A DNA stretch of 64,000 nt from Prochlorococcus marinus str. MIT 0919 (GCF_027359375.1 NZ_CP114779.1:1567598-1631597), one strand, 5' to 3'. Shown: positions 1-9,325, counted from the stretch's first letter. The notes: generated from the letters alone by a model not told the origin. Numbers and translations are program-made.

Positions 1-115
1 TAATTGAGCAACTATAATAAACTTATACCATGAGTCTTATGAATGCTCTAAGTATTTATAAGTATGTTTCATGCCTTGAGAGGCATATGTAGCAATTTCA
101 TCTTTTAATAATTAA

Positions 116-1117
116 ATGTTCTCAGATTCAATCATATTAGTTACAGGGGCCACAGGGTCGTTTGGGAATACATTCATACCTATGACTTTGAAAAAATATA
201 ACCCTAGGAAACTAATCGTTTTTTCGCGAGATGAGATGAAGCAATGGGAAATGGCTAAAAAGTTTGAAGGGGATAAGCGTATAAGGTTTTTTATAGGAGA
301 TGTTAGAGATAAAGACAGGGTTCATAGAGCTTTGGACGGAGTTGACTATGTAGTTCATGCAGCCGCGACTAAAATAGTCCCAACTGCAGAATATAATCCT
401 TTTGAATGTATCAAAACAAATATTAATGGTGCCATGAATATAATAGACGCATCAATTGACCAAGGAGTTAAGCAAGTTGTTGCGTTATCTACAGATAAAG
501 CAAGTAGTCCTATTAATTTATACGGAGCAACAAAATTGGCCTCCGATAAACTATTTGTAGCAAGTAATTCATCTTACGCTAGTGGACATCAAACAAGGTT
601 TGCTGTTGTTAGGTATGGAAATGTTATGGGCTCCAGAGGATCCATTATTCCTTTTTTTATGTCGATAAGAAGTAAGGGTTTTATTCCAATTACTGATACT
701 AGAATGACTAGATTCATGATTTCTCTCGAACAAGGAGTTGAGTTGGTATGGAAAGCATTTGAAGATATGGTTGGCGGGGAAATATATGTAAGGAAAATAC
801 CTTCTATGAAAATTATTGATATAGCAAAGGCCATAGCTCCAGATGCTAAACAAAAAATTACTGGGATACGACCAGGCGAAAAGTTGCATGAGCAAATGAT
901 AGGAATTGAAGATAATCCATATACTTATGAATATTCTGATTACTTTAAAATATTGCCCCAAATAAATGATTGGGGTAATGATTCTGATAGGATTCAATCA
1001 GGTAAAAAAGTTGAAGATGGCTTTGTTTATTCAAGTGATACTAATAAAGAATGGATGGATCAAGACAAACTTTTATCCTGGATTGAAAAAAATAAGGGAA
1101 ACATCATTAAATTTTGA
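116..1117 (+). CDS. pseB: UDP-GlcNAc 4,6-dehydratase (inverting), PseB type
   Basis: Short-chain dehydrogenase/reductase of the polysaccharide-biosynthesis (FlaA1/PseB) family, which converts UDP-GlcNAc to the 4-keto-6-deoxy sugar that starts pseudaminic-acid-type surface glycans. The NAD(P) loop GATGSFG is at residues 11-17. The catalytic region STDKASSPINLYGATK (125-140) carries the Asp127/Lys128 pair and the YxxxK motif (Tyr136, Lys140) typical of PseB. At 333 residues it is full length. The ATG at 116 is followed directly by pseC with a stop/start overlap, so the two are probably co-transcribed. Its AT-rich codons contrast with the housekeeping genes after 4.4 kb, as expected at the edge of a surface-polysaccharide region. 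Family assignment is firm; the final sugar is inferred. Confidence 0.93.
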   Translation: MFSDSIILVTGATGSFGNTFIPMTLKKYNPRKLIVFSRDEMKQWEMAKKFEGDKRIRFFIGDVRDKDRVHRALDGVDYVVHAAATKIVPTAEYNPFECIKTNINGAMNIIDASIDQGVKQVVALSTDKASSPINLYGATKLASDKLFVASNSSYASGHQTRFAVVRYGNVMGSRGSIIPFFMSIRSKGFIPITDTRMTRFMISLEQGVELVWKAFEDMVGGEIYVRKIPSMKIIDIAKAIAPDAKQKITGIRPGEKLHEQMIGIEDNPYTYEYSDYFKILPQINDWGNDSDRIQSGKKVEDGFVYSSDTNKEWMDQDKLLSWIEKNKGNIIKF

Positions 1118-2289
1118 TGATACCTTACGGAAGACAAAATATATCTGATGATGATATTAATGAAGTTATTAATGTATTAAAATCTGATTATTTAACACAA
1201 GGCCCTAGTGTCAATAAATTTGAAAATGATGTTAGACAATATGTTGGTTCTAAATATGCAATCGCGGCCAATAGTGCAACCAGTTGCCTTCACCTAGGTT
1301 GCAAGGCATTAGGTTTAGGGAAAGGAGATTGGCTTTGGACCAGTCCAAATAGCTTTGTTGCGAGTGCAAATGCTGCATTATATTGTGGTGCCAAGGTAGA
1401 CTTTGTAGATATTGATGAGGATACATATAATATTTCGATTGCCAAGTTAGAAAAGAAGCTTGTTGACGCCAAAAGAAAAAATAATCTTCCAAAAGTTATT
1501 ATGCCAGTCCATTTTGCAGGCCAAAGTTGTGATATGTATAAGATATATAAGTTATCTAAAGAGTTTAAATTTCATATTATAGAAGATGCATCCCATGCTA
1601 TAGGCGGTAAATATAATGGGAAAAAAATTGGCTGCTGTAGGTATAGTGATGTTACAGTATTTAGTTTTCACCCAGTTAAAATAATCACCACTGGAGAAGG
1701 TGGTGTCGCATTAACTAATGACAAGTTAATTGCCAACAAGATTCGGATGGAAAGGAGTCATGGTATCCAAAGGATTGATAGTTCTTTCGATCTTTCTAGG
1801 ATGAAAAGAAATGATGAAATATGGAATTACGAACAAGTCTCTTTGGGATATAATTATAGGATAACAGATATACAAGCATCCCTTGGCTCTAGTCAGTTAA
1901 AGAGGATTGATGATTTTATTCATATACGACATAGAATAGCTGAACTATATAACAAAGATTTGTCTGGCTTAAGTATAAAACTTCCTTATCAATCTACATC
2001 AAATTTTTCAAGTTATCATCTCTACCCTATAAGAGTTTCTAAAGATTATTGCAATGTAAATCAAAAGGATTTGTTTTATGGCCTTAAGGCAAAAGGAATA
2101 AATGTAAACTTGCACTATATACCTATATATCGTCACCCTTATTACAAGAATTTAGGATTTAATGAGGGATATTGCAAAGAATCAGAAGCCCATTTTAAAG
2201 AAGTAATTAGTCTGCCAATATTTCCATCTCTTAAGCTCGAAGATCAGAAATATATAATTAAAAGTATAAAAGATATAGTGCTTAAATAG
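1117..2289 (+). CDS. pseC: DegT/DnrJ/EryC1/StrS aminotransferase, PseC-like
   Basis: PLP-dependent sugar aminotransferase expected to aminate the PseB product to UDP-4-amino-4,6-dideoxy-N-acetyl-altrosamine. The PLP lysine lies in SFHPVKIITTGEGG (about residue 188) and the sugar-binding N-terminus reads IPYGRQNISDDDI. The ATG at 1117 overlaps the pseB TGA (TGATG); a TTG at 1114 would add one residue. Length (390 aa) is normal. The stop codon lies inside the left arm of a 13-bp inverted repeat. Genes for the remaining pseudaminic steps (PseG, PseH, PseI, PseF) are not in the window, so the pathway must be completed upstream or the intermediate is used differently. Confidence 0.92.
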   Translation: MIPYGRQNISDDDINEVINVLKSDYLTQGPSVNKFENDVRQYVGSKYAIAANSATSCLHLGCKALGLGKGDWLWTSPNSFVASANAALYCGAKVDFVDIDEDTYNISIAKLEKKLVDAKRKNNLPKVIMPVHFAGQSCDMYKIYKLSKEFKFHIIEDASHAIGGKYNGKKIGCCRYSDVTVFSFHPVKIITTGEGGVALTNDKLIANKIRMERSHGIQRIDSSFDLSRMKRNDEIWNYEQVSLGYNYRITDIQASLGSSQLKRIDDFIHIRHRIAELYNKDLSGLSIKLPYQSTSNFSSYHLYPIRVSKDYCNVNQKDLFYGLKAKGINVNLHYIPIYRHPYYKNLGFNEGYCKESEAHFKEVISLPIFPSLKLEDQKYIIKSIKDIVLK

Positions 2290-2388
2290 AAATGATTCTG
2301 TTAATATATAACTTGCATATAAGAGACGAAAGGGCATGGCTTTAAGCAGATATTGTATGAAACATATTCTTGAAAAGAATCATTTCTA
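2287..2388. repeat. 13-bp perfect inverted repeat between convergent genes
   Basis: TAGAAATGATTCT at 2287-2299 is matched by its exact reverse complement at 2376-2388, with 76 bases between. The left arm contains the pseC stop codon and the right arm lies 8 bases from the stop of the convergent gene. No transposase or target duplication is visible. It could be a long-range hairpin that protects or ends both convergent mRNAs, or a small mobile-element relic. Confidence 0.6.
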
Positions 2389-2395
2389 GTGAAAA

Positions 2396-4255
2396 CTATC
2401 TTAAATTTTTAACCCTATCAAGCCTATAAGGCTTTAAAAACTTCTCTAGTGACTTTGCAATATTATTATCTTTACTTAAATCTATATTTCCAGAAACTTT
2501 GCCTTTTAAGAGATTATATTTTTTATTTATATCATCTTTATTTATTAAGCAATCTTTTGCAAGAGTATTCAGTTCATCCATATCATTGGCAATACAAAAA
2601 TGAAAGTCTGCAGGATAAGTATCTTTACACATGTCAGAAATTGGATATAGGTTGTTGATAAATATAACTTTTTTCCCATAAGCTAATGCTTCTTCAGCTA
2701 ATGATGTTTGAACTGAAATTATTAAATCTGACTCTTTGCATAAGCGATAACTGGCAGAGGTGTTTTCGTAGTCATTACAAAGAAAAAAGTTCTTAATAAA
2801 TTTGCATCTTTCTAATATATAACCTGCATCTTCCTCACTTAAAGTCTTCATTCTTAAAATTATAGCTGCATTGCTAAAATTTTCAGATACTTCTCTTATA
2901 AGTCCTATCATATCTTCAAGGGCCCTAGAATTTGTGTACGGTAAATTATTATCACTGATCAGGAAGAAGCCTAAAATGGTAATTTTATAATCAAAGTCTG
3001 AAGGCAATTGATTGGTTTCTTTTAGGAATGATATCTTGTTAAAGGAGACTAGAGAATTATCGAAGAAAAGGGATACTCTCCACATCCCAAAATTATATGA
3101 ATCTCTAGATTGGATAGCATTATTTTCTTCCCCATGTTGTGCGTATATACTACCTCCATATAGATAAGTATCTACTATTACACCATAGTAATAACTAAAA
3201 GATGATGCCCCTCTTTCCTGTAATGCAATCGTCTTTATGCCTAGAGTCTCTAAAGCAATAGACAGTGACTTGGGAAATAATATGTCATAATCATATATTA
3301 AATTTGACAGATCAGAGTCTTTAAAACAATTTATCCAGGATTTATATTTAAACAACATAATGCTTATATAAATTACTCCATACAGCTCTTCAATGGACCT
3401 TATTCTTGTTAGAGTAAATATCAGACAACTTATTAAAGATAATATATCTTTTAAGCTTATCTTTTTCTCTAGAGTGATTACTTCCCTTCTTAACCCATTA
3501 TGTTGGACTGCTTCAATATGGCGAAGAGAATATAATTCAACATTCGCAAAATGTAAGGGGCTACTTGGTTCATTTGAGAAATAGTGAGATTTTTTATATA
3601 AGCTGGTGAATGATAGCGACTGGTGAACTACTAGTGCTGTTTTTGATTTTGGCCTAGCTTTATGTGCATTGGAAAGTTTATTAGTTGCTATTTTAATTTT
3701 TCTTTTCCTAATTATCTTTCCTCTGATTGTCTCAACCAACTTCCAGGCAGACTTGCTAATGTTCGCCATATCATCTAACGGCAAATAAATATTTATGACT
3801 TTCCTATTTGTATATGACCCATTGCTCTTGCACATATACTGGTATAGATTTGTATGTACTATATATAACTTTTCATTTTTCTTGCCTTTTAGAATTAGCT
3901 CTGCAAATATATACATTGAGCCAATGTTGTTTAAGGCCAGAGAAGAGATAAACCCAAGTGTCAATTTTTCATTAATATTACTTACCTGTTTGAATTCCTT
4001 TTTGAAATATTTAATTACTCTTTCGTTTATATACTTCTTTGCATATTTTTCAAGAACCTTATGGTCCCCATAGTCATAACTCCTCAATGAATTAATGCAG
4101 CTAAGCTCTTTTTGGTTAAATACTATAGGCTTGAGATGCCCTGCATTCTCATTTAATTTAAGCTTCGACTTGTGATAGTAAATACATATGCCAGACTTTG
4201 AAAGTGGTAATAATAAATAGAAAGATAACTTGCTTAAATTATCTATAATAATCAT
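2396..4255 (-). CDS. Unrecognised 619-aa protein, possible GT-B-like surface glycan transferase
   Basis: I do not recognise a named family. The C-terminal third carries a segment, SDLIISVQTSLAEEALAYGK (about 509-528) followed by KVIFINN, which resembles the nucleotide-sugar-binding half of GT-B-fold transferases and 'surface carbohydrate biosynthesis' proteins (small residue-rich turn, EAL, then GKxVI). The N-terminal part is Lys/Asn/Ile-rich with no clear signal peptide or membrane segment. It faces the PseB/PseC pair, which fits a role in using or polymerising a surface sugar, but that is inference from context. Codon use is as AT-rich as pseB/pseC, suggesting the three belong to one variable surface-polysaccharide block that ends at the hairpin before rpsD. 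Confidence 0.7.
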   Translation of the reverse strand: MIIIDNLSKLSFYLLLPLSKSGICIYYHKSKLKLNENAGHLKPIVFNQKELSCINSLRSYDYGDHKVLEKYAKKYINERVIKYFKKEFKQVSNINEKLTLGFISSLALNNIGSMYIFAELILKGKKNEKLYIVHTNLYQYMCKSNGSYTNRKVINIYLPLDDMANISKSAWKLVETIRGKIIRKRKIKIATNKLSNAHKARPKSKTALVVHQSLSFTSLYKKSHYFSNEPSSPLHFANVELYSLRHIEAVQHNGLRREVITLEKKISLKDILSLISCLIFTLTRIRSIEELYGVIYISIMLFKYKSWINCFKDSDLSNLIYDYDILFPKSLSIALETLGIKTIALQERGASSFSYYYGVIVDTYLYGGSIYAQHGEENNAIQSRDSYNFGMWRVSLFFDNSLVSFNKISFLKETNQLPSDFDYKITILGFFLISDNNLPYTNSRALEDMIGLIREVSENFSNAAIILRMKTLSEEDAGYILERCKFIKNFFLCNDYENTSASYRLCKESDLIISVQTSLAEEALAYGKKVIFINNLYPISDMCKDTYPADFHFCIANDMDELNTLAKDCLINKDDINKKYNLLKGKVSGNIDLSKDNNIAKSLEKFLKPYRLDRVKNLR

Positions 4256-4310
4256 AGATATTAAGTAATCTCATAACCTATTTCAATCTTACCATGTTTA
4301 CTTAGTCCCT

Positions 4311-4342
4311 GTTAAAGCCTGCTAAATAGAGCAAGCTTTAAC
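4311..4342. repeat. 12-bp hairpin between the polysaccharide block and rpsD
   Basis: GTTAAAGC-C-TGCT (4311-4323) pairs with AGCA-A-GCTTTAAC (4330-4342) around a 6-base loop, with a single C/A mismatch. It is downstream of rpsD on the minus strand and could stabilise or end that transcript, but no T-run follows on either strand, so a classical intrinsic terminator is not supported. Confidence 0.5.
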
Positions 4343-4387
4343 TCTTAGACCTTGTTCTGAGATGATGCTCCCCCAGAAAGAATTGAC

Positions 4388-4996
4388 TTATACCTTACGT
4401 GAATAGTACTCAACAACTAACAGCTCATTTATTTCTATTGCCACCCATTCTCTTTCAATTTTCCCAACCACTTTAGCGCTCATTTTTGACTTTTCTAGTT
4501 CTAGATGGGGTGGCACATTAGCTAAGCCTGGGAATTCAAGATTGGCTTCAGCGAGCTTTTTGCTGCCTTTTTTCTCTCTTATTGAAATCACATCGCCTTG
4601 TTTGCACTGATAACTTGCGATATCTAGTACTCGCCCATTAACAGTCACATGCCCATGATTAACTAGTTGGCGAGCACCTGGGATAGTGGGACCAAAACCT
4701 AATCTGAAGCAAACATTATCCAATCTGTTTTCTAAAAGCTTTAGCAAGTTGGTACCTGTCGAGCCTTCTAGCGCTCTGGCTTTTTTCACGTACCTGACAA
4801 GTTGTCTTTCAGAGATTCCATAATTGAATCTTAGTTTTTGTTTCTCCTCTAAGCGGATCGCGTATTCTGAGCGCTTGCGACGGGCTTGGCCGTGCTGACC
4901 TGGTGGATTTGACCGCTTTGCGGCCTTCCTAGTGAGACCTGGTAGATCTCCCAAGCGACGCGTGATCCTCAATCGAGGTCCACGATATCGAGACAT
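4388..4996 (-). CDS. rpsD: 30S ribosomal protein S4
   Basis: Primary 16S rRNA-binding protein that nucleates small-subunit assembly. The start is placed at the ATG giving [20 protein letters not shown], the standard cyanobacterial/chloroplast S4 N-terminus; an upstream in-frame ATG at 5038 would add 14 unrelated residues. The [20 protein letters not shown] region and the S4 RNA-binding domain ([17 protein letters not shown]) are intact, and 202 aa is the normal length. It is divergent from yidD with about 56 bases between. Confidence 0.97.
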   Translation of the reverse strand: MSRYRGPRLRITRRLGDLPGLTRKAAKRSNPPGQHGQARRKRSEYAIRLEEKQKLRFNYGISERQLVRYVKKARALEGSTGTNLLKLLENRLDNVCFRLGFGPTIPGARQLVNHGHVTVNGRVLDIASYQCKQGDVISIREKKGSKKLAEANLEFPGLANVPPHLELEKSKMSAKVVGKIEREWVAIEINELLVVEYYSRKV

Positions 4997-5064
4997 AATT
5001 AATAAAATAAGGGATAATCGTGATAGTTCATCCATCAAGCTGATTAAATAACTTGAGGGCTTAT

Positions 5065-5331
5065 ATGCACGAACTTTCTACTCTATCTCGTCGCCAGCCA
5101 AATAAGTTGAATAATGCTTTAGGCGTTCTTCTATTGGCCTTAATTCGATTCTATCGACAGTGGTTTTCGCCAATATTGGGACCTAATTGTCGGTTCATTC
5201 CTACATGTAGTGAGTATGGACTAGAAGCAATATCCCGTCATGGTCCCTGGAAAGGAGGATGGCTTACGGTGAAAAGGCTGTCACGGTGCCATCCTTTCAC
5301 CCCTTGTGGCTGTGACCCTGTGCCTGATTAA
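5065..5331 (+). CDS. yidD: Membrane protein insertion efficiency factor YidD
   Basis: Small YidD/Hef protein that assists YidC-dependent insertion of inner- or thylakoid-membrane proteins. The amphipathic helix [20 protein letters not shown] is followed by the cysteine-rich signature [10 protein letters not shown] and [16 protein letters not shown] choose the ATG at 5065 (88 aa); a TTG at 5053 would add MRAY. It is followed by the thioredoxin-like gene after 5 bases and then murE, so the three probably form an operon. Confidence 0.93.
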   Translation: MHELSTLSRRQPNKLNNALGVLLLALIRFYRQWFSPILGPNCRFIPTCSEYGLEAISRHGPWKGGWLTVKRLSRCHPFTPCGCDPVPD

Positions 5332-5336
5332 CACGT

Positions 5337-5645
5337 ATGTTGAAATTAGTCTTATATAGTCGAATTGGGTGCTGCTTGTGCCAAGGGCTTGAGACAAAGC
5401 TCAGAACTATTTTTTTGCAAAATCTGCTTCCTGATATTCAATTAATCGTTAAAGACATTGATGGTAAGGATATAACTGATATCGAAAGAACTCGTTACTC
5501 AATGGAAGTTCCCGTTTTGCTTTTGAAATCAAAAAAATTAGAACAATCATTTGAACTTCCAAGAGTATCCCCACGTCTCAATCAGCACGCTCTTTTAGAC
5601 TGGCTTAATAAGAATATTAAGGGGAAAATAAAAAGGATCAATTAG
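5337..5645 (+). CDS. Glutaredoxin/thioredoxin-like protein (DUF836 family)
   Basis: A 102-residue thioredoxin-fold protein with the redox motif CCLC in YSRIGCCLCQGLETKL near the N-terminus, a charged beta strand (VKDIDGKDITDIERTRYSMEVP) with the cis-proline-type EVPVLL segment, and no signal peptide. This matches the glutaredoxin-like DUF836 family common in cyanobacteria. The substrate is unknown. It is tightly linked to yidD (5 bases) and 23 bases ahead of murE. Confidence 0.85.
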   Translation: MLKLVLYSRIGCCLCQGLETKLRTIFLQNLLPDIQLIVKDIDGKDITDIERTRYSMEVPVLLLKSKKLEQSFELPRVSPRLNQHALLDWLNKNIKGKIKRIN

Positions 5646-5668
5646 TCCTACCTTCTGCTTATTTTGAA

Positions 5669-7216
5669 ATGATTAAGAGCTTTCACTCACTGTTGCAAGC
5701 GGTAAAGATAGAGATACCTCCAAACCTTGAAGACCCTTTTATTAGCGGAATATCTTCTGATTCTCGGAATATCAATAAAGGTGATTTGTTTGTTGGAATA
5801 CCTGGGGAGAATGTAGATGGCGGATGTTATTGCTCTCAAGCTTTCTCGGGCGGTGCCGTAGCGGCTATTGTTGGGCCTTCAACTACTAATCAGATACCTC
5901 AGGATAAGAAAAACTTTGTTTTAGTGGTTCCTGATCCAGTTACGAAATACCTAGGAGAATTGTCAGCAGAATTTTGGGGTAATCCTTCTTTGAAAATGCG
6001 GCTAATTGGTGTGACTGGAACAAATGGCAAAACGACTACAACTCATTTAATTGAATTTCTCAGTAAAGCAGTTGGAGAAGAGACAGCCTTGTTCGGCACT
6101 TTGGTGAACCGTTGGCCGATGCATAGTGAAACTTCTACACATACCACTCTGTTTGGTGATTCTTTGCACTCAAAACTTGCTAGTGCATCTTCTAAAGGGG
6201 CCTCTTTGGGAGCGATGGAAGTAAGTTCACATGCGCTCTCTCAATATCGTGTCGCTGGAATAAAGTTTTCGGGAGCTGTATTTACGAATTTGACTCAGGA
6301 TCATTTGGATTACCACGATACAATGGAGACATACTTTGAGGCAAAGTCTCGACTCTTTAAATCACCTTTAATGGTTTTGAGTGAAACTAGGGTTGTAGTT
6401 AACATTGATGATGAATGGGGTGCTCGTCTTGCGAAAAGCTTAGGTGACTGCTGTTGGAGATCCTCTATTGACTCAAAGGTTATCGAATCAGAGAAGCCTG
6501 AACTCTTTATGAGGGATCTGAAAATGACTTCTGATGGGGTTGAAGGAGTTTTATTTACACCCTTAGGGAGCGGTTCTTTTAGATCTGCTTTGATAGGAGG
6601 GTTTAATTTAATGAATCTACTTCAAGCAATTGGAGTCCTTGTGCAACAAGGCTTGAATATTGATGAACTATTGGTGGCAAGTGAAAAGTTTCCAGGTGTT
6701 CCTGGAAGGATGGAAAAAGTTGAAATTTTAAATCCTTCTAATAATTTAGATTTTCCAACTGTTTTAATAGATTATGCGCATACACCTGACGGCTTGAGAA
6801 ATGCTTTGCTTGCACTTAAACCATTTACCTTGGGTAGGCTTATATGTTTATTTGGCTGTGGTGGTGATAGAGATAAAAGTAAGAGGCCCAAGATGGGTAG
6901 CATAGCGGCACAAGTAGCGGATGTACTGATAGTGACATCAGACAACCCTCGCACGGAGCACCCTCAAAGAATTATTGACAATATTCTTGAGGGAATACCT
7001 AGGGAAAGAGAAGTTTTTGTTGAATTAGATAGAGCTATAGCTATTGACAGAGCTATTTCCATAGCGCAAAAGGATGATGTAGTATTGATTGCTGGCAAAG
7101 GTCATGAGGACTATCAGATTCTTGGTGATCAAAAGATTTACTTTAATGATCGAGAAATTTCAGAGAATATATTTAGAAAAAACCTTGAAAGTCGGCGTTT
7201 AGATTCTATTAATTAA
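5669..7216 (+). CDS. murE: UDP-MurNAc-L-Ala-D-Glu:meso-diaminopimelate ligase
   Basis: Mur ligase adding meso-diaminopimelate to the peptidoglycan precursor in the cytoplasm. The N-terminal UMP-binding region has SGISSDSRNI, the ATP loop is GVTGTNGKTTTTHL, the central domain has the HAL/LTQDHLDYH and KSRLF motifs (the carbamylated lysine region), and SDNPRTEHP contains the DNPR signature for diaminopimelate specificity. At 515 aa it is complete. Its last 18 bases overlap the end of the convergent aminotransferase gene. Confidence 0.97.
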   Translation: MIKSFHSLLQAVKIEIPPNLEDPFISGISSDSRNINKGDLFVGIPGENVDGGCYCSQAFSGGAVAAIVGPSTTNQIPQDKKNFVLVVPDPVTKYLGELSAEFWGNPSLKMRLIGVTGTNGKTTTTHLIEFLSKAVGEETALFGTLVNRWPMHSETSTHTTLFGDSLHSKLASASSKGASLGAMEVSSHALSQYRVAGIKFSGAVFTNLTQDHLDYHDTMETYFEAKSRLFKSPLMVLSETRVVVNIDDEWGARLAKSLGDCCWRSSIDSKVIESEKPELFMRDLKMTSDGVEGVLFTPLGSGSFRSALIGGFNLMNLLQAIGVLVQQGLNIDELLVASEKFPGVPGRMEKVEILNPSNNLDFPTVLIDYAHTPDGLRNALLALKPFTLGRLICLFGCGGDRDKSKRPKMGSIAAQVADVLIVTSDNPRTEHPQRIIDNILEGIPREREVFVELDRAIAIDRAISIAQKDDVVLIAGKGHEDYQILGDQKIYFNDREISENIFRKNLESRRLDSIN

Positions 7217-8395
7217 AGTTTTCAGGGACTCTGCTAAATTGTCAATTTCTTCAGCTGTAGTCGTGATATGAATGCAAGCACGTAGCCATTCTGGATCTTC
7301 AAGAACTCTTATCCAAAGGCCTTTATCCCCTAGTTTTTTAACTAATTCATATGACGAATACTTTGTTGCTGTAGAAAAACTAACTAAGCCTGTAGATGGC
7401 CTTCCCGCTAGTACTAGATCTATTCCATCTATAGCCCTTAGTTTTTCCCAAAGCCTTGCGCTCATCTGATTGATTCTTTTTAACCTTTCCATTACATCCC
7501 CTTCTTTCTCAAGCAGTTCTAAAGAGCACCTTAATCCTGCTAACAATGGTACACAGGAGGTGGCAATTTCAAAGCGCCGTGCATCTGCATGAAAAGGGTT
7601 TGCCTCATGATCATAAATACTTCCTTCGTTTTTTAAACTTTTCCATCCAACTAAAGTTGGGTGTGCGTTTTCTATAACCCTCTGAGAAATTGCAACTCCA
7701 CCTAGCCCTTCGGGACCACATGCCCATTTATGACTAGTAAATGCATATATATCTGCTTTAGAAGCAGCATCTTGGATCGGTATTTGCCCAAAACTTTGGG
7801 CTGCGTCAACTAACAAGAATGGCCTGCATGCATGTGAAGATAGTTTCTCTGCAACTTCCACTATTGGCATTATTACTCCTGTATTCCATAGCAGATGGGA
7901 CAGGACAACAAGCCTCGTCTCCTCTTTTAAAGCTACGTCTAGAGCCCTGAGTAATTCAGTTGTATTCTTGTCTTGATTATCAATCCCATGCCTTAAAGTC
8001 TGAACTGGAAGTATATCTATCTCTAGATTCTTTCGACGGGCAAGTTCTTTGCAAGCTGATACTACTCCGGGGTGCTCGCAATCACTTATTAAAATTCTTT
8101 CTCCTGCAGATAATGGCAAGCCCCAAATAGGCAATATACACCCACTAGTGACGTTTTCTGTTAAAGCGATTTGATGTTTATTTACTCCGCATAGGTTGGC
8201 TAATTTATTTCGTGTCAATTCAACTTCTTTAGTTACATAGGGCCAAACTTGATTTGTAAATGGACCCAGCTCTTGAATTTTTTCCCAACTACTTATGATC
8301 GCATTTAGGGATGGTTCAGGGAGGGGACCTTGGCCTCCATAGTTGAAGTAACTTTTATTTGCCAAGGCAGGCATTGAAAATCTTAAATTGTCCAC
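7199..8395 (-). CDS. Class V aminotransferase, L-cysteine/cystine lyase-like
   Basis: A fold-type I PLP enzyme of the NifS/isopenicillin-epimerase group. The PLP lysine is Lys223 in AFTSHKWACGPEG, with Asp197 in LLVDAAQSFGQ contacting the cofactor, and LSHLLWNTGVIMP is a family block. Length (398 aa) and features match the cyanobacterial cystine C-S lyase (C-DES) that releases persulfide sulfur for Fe-S cluster assembly; the mobile catalytic Cys loop of true NifS enzymes is not evident. The exact substrate is inferred. It overlaps murE tail to tail by 18 bases. Confidence 0.82.
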   Translation of the reverse strand: MDNLRFSMPALANKSYFNYGGQGPLPEPSLNAIISSWEKIQELGPFTNQVWPYVTKEVELTRNKLANLCGVNKHQIALTENVTSGCILPIWGLPLSAGERILISDCEHPGVVSACKELARRKNLEIDILPVQTLRHGIDNQDKNTTELLRALDVALKEETRLVVLSHLLWNTGVIMPIVEVAEKLSSHACRPFLLVDAAQSFGQIPIQDAASKADIYAFTSHKWACGPEGLGGVAISQRVIENAHPTLVGWKSLKNEGSIYDHEANPFHADARRFEIATSCVPLLAGLRCSLELLEKEGDVMERLKRINQMSARLWEKLRAIDGIDLVLAGRPSTGLVSFSTATKYSSYELVKKLGDKGLWIRVLEDPEWLRACIHITTTAEEIDNLAESLKTLINRI

Positions 8396-8522
8396 TGCGT
8401 ATGAAAGAAGGTTTTGACTGTTATTAAAAAATCTATTTTAGATGGCTATGAAGGTTTGTTTTTCAATTTATAATAGATTAAATTAGTAAAGATAAGCAGA
8501 GAAATAATGTGAGCTCAGATGC

Positions 8523-8744
8523 TTATAAATGTTGAGGACACTTGACCATTACCATGGCTACTGCTGAGAAGTTTAAATTATCAGAATTTTCAATTACTTT
8601 TTTCACTTCTTTCACTCCATATTCTGCATTTGCGTCACTATAGGAAAGTAACAAAGACTTGTAAGTATCATTACCTGCAGACCTGTAATCACAAAAATCA
8701 CTTCCTACTGAATTAAGTAATGCTAGTAATGTGAGTTCCACCAT
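8523..8744 (-). CDS. Small hypothetical protein, possibly exported
   Basis: A 73-residue protein with a hydrophobic N-terminus (MVELTLLALLNSVGS) and two cysteines, one in FCDYRSAGNDTY and one in the C-terminal VMVKCPQHL. The ATG at 8744 is preceded by GGGAG at good spacing, which supports translation. The pattern of an N-terminal FCDxxRxG and a C-terminal CPxxL resembles small secreted proteins I associate with marine picocyanobacteria, but no function is known. It stands alone in a loosely packed stretch. Confidence 0.55.
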   Translation of the reverse strand: MVELTLLALLNSVGSDFCDYRSAGNDTYKSLLLSYSDANAEYGVKEVKKVIENSDNLNFSAVAMVMVKCPQHL

Positions 8745-9270
8745 AGGAACTAACTCCCACAGGACAAATGGACTTCATACCTTTTTAACGTAAAAATTCA
8801 CTTTGAAAAGCTATCTGGATTTGTTGATGCTTGTATTGTTGCAAAAACTAAATGAATTTATTACATCCATCAGGCTTAGGGTTAAGAACCTTTTAATTAA
8901 TCCTGTGTAGACGTTAAAGGAATAAACTTATTAAGTTGATTTTTCCCTGCGTGAGGATGATCGTATGATTGCTAAGGCTTTTATGGTTTCTGTAGACGAA
9001 TATGATTTTCTACTTGTTTTAAGAGTATGCAACTAAATACAACTATTAGTACTCGTCGTTAAATGTTTTTAGAATTAATATTCTTGCTATTATTCTAGAA
9101 GCTTGATTTGTGATTATTTATAAATTGGGAATTCTTCTTTTCTTTGCTTCAGCAAAGCTCTTCGATTTGTAGAGATGTTCCCCCTACCTCTACAGATTAA
9201 AAATATTAGAGGTAGGCAGCAGAGCTGCTATATATAAGCGTGAAAATGATTTTGCTTTGTGCCTAGTAAA
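8745..9270. other. Intergenic region with hairpins and no convincing gene
   Basis: No ORF of normal length is present. A 23-codon ORF at 8965-9036 (+) follows GTGAGGATG but has no recognisable product. Near the right end are a 10-bp perfect hairpin (CCTACCTCTA at 9183-9192 with TAGAGGTAGG at 9207-9216), a short GCAGC-AGA-GCTGC hairpin at 9216-9228, and the palindromic CTTTGCTTCAGCAAAG near 9142. No transcription start or T-run could be tied to them. Confidence 0.5.
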
Positions 9271-9301
9271 TAAAAAAGCAAGCCCATAATAAAGACTTGC
9301 T
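9271..9301 (-). terminator. Rho-independent terminator of the LTYRG-repeat gene
   Basis: Read on the minus strand, AGCAAGTC and GGCTTGCT form an 8-bp stem (one G-U pair) with a 9-base loop, followed at once by TTTTTTATTT. It lies 24 bases after the stop of the gene at 9326-9493, a standard intrinsic terminator that closes the riboswitch-controlled transcription unit. Confidence 0.85.
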
Positions 9302-9325
9302 CTTTTAAGGATTTTAAAAATTAAT

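Noticed and set aside
4311-4342. Hairpin as a classical terminator of rpsD
   Set aside because: No T-run follows on either strand; kept only as a hairpin.
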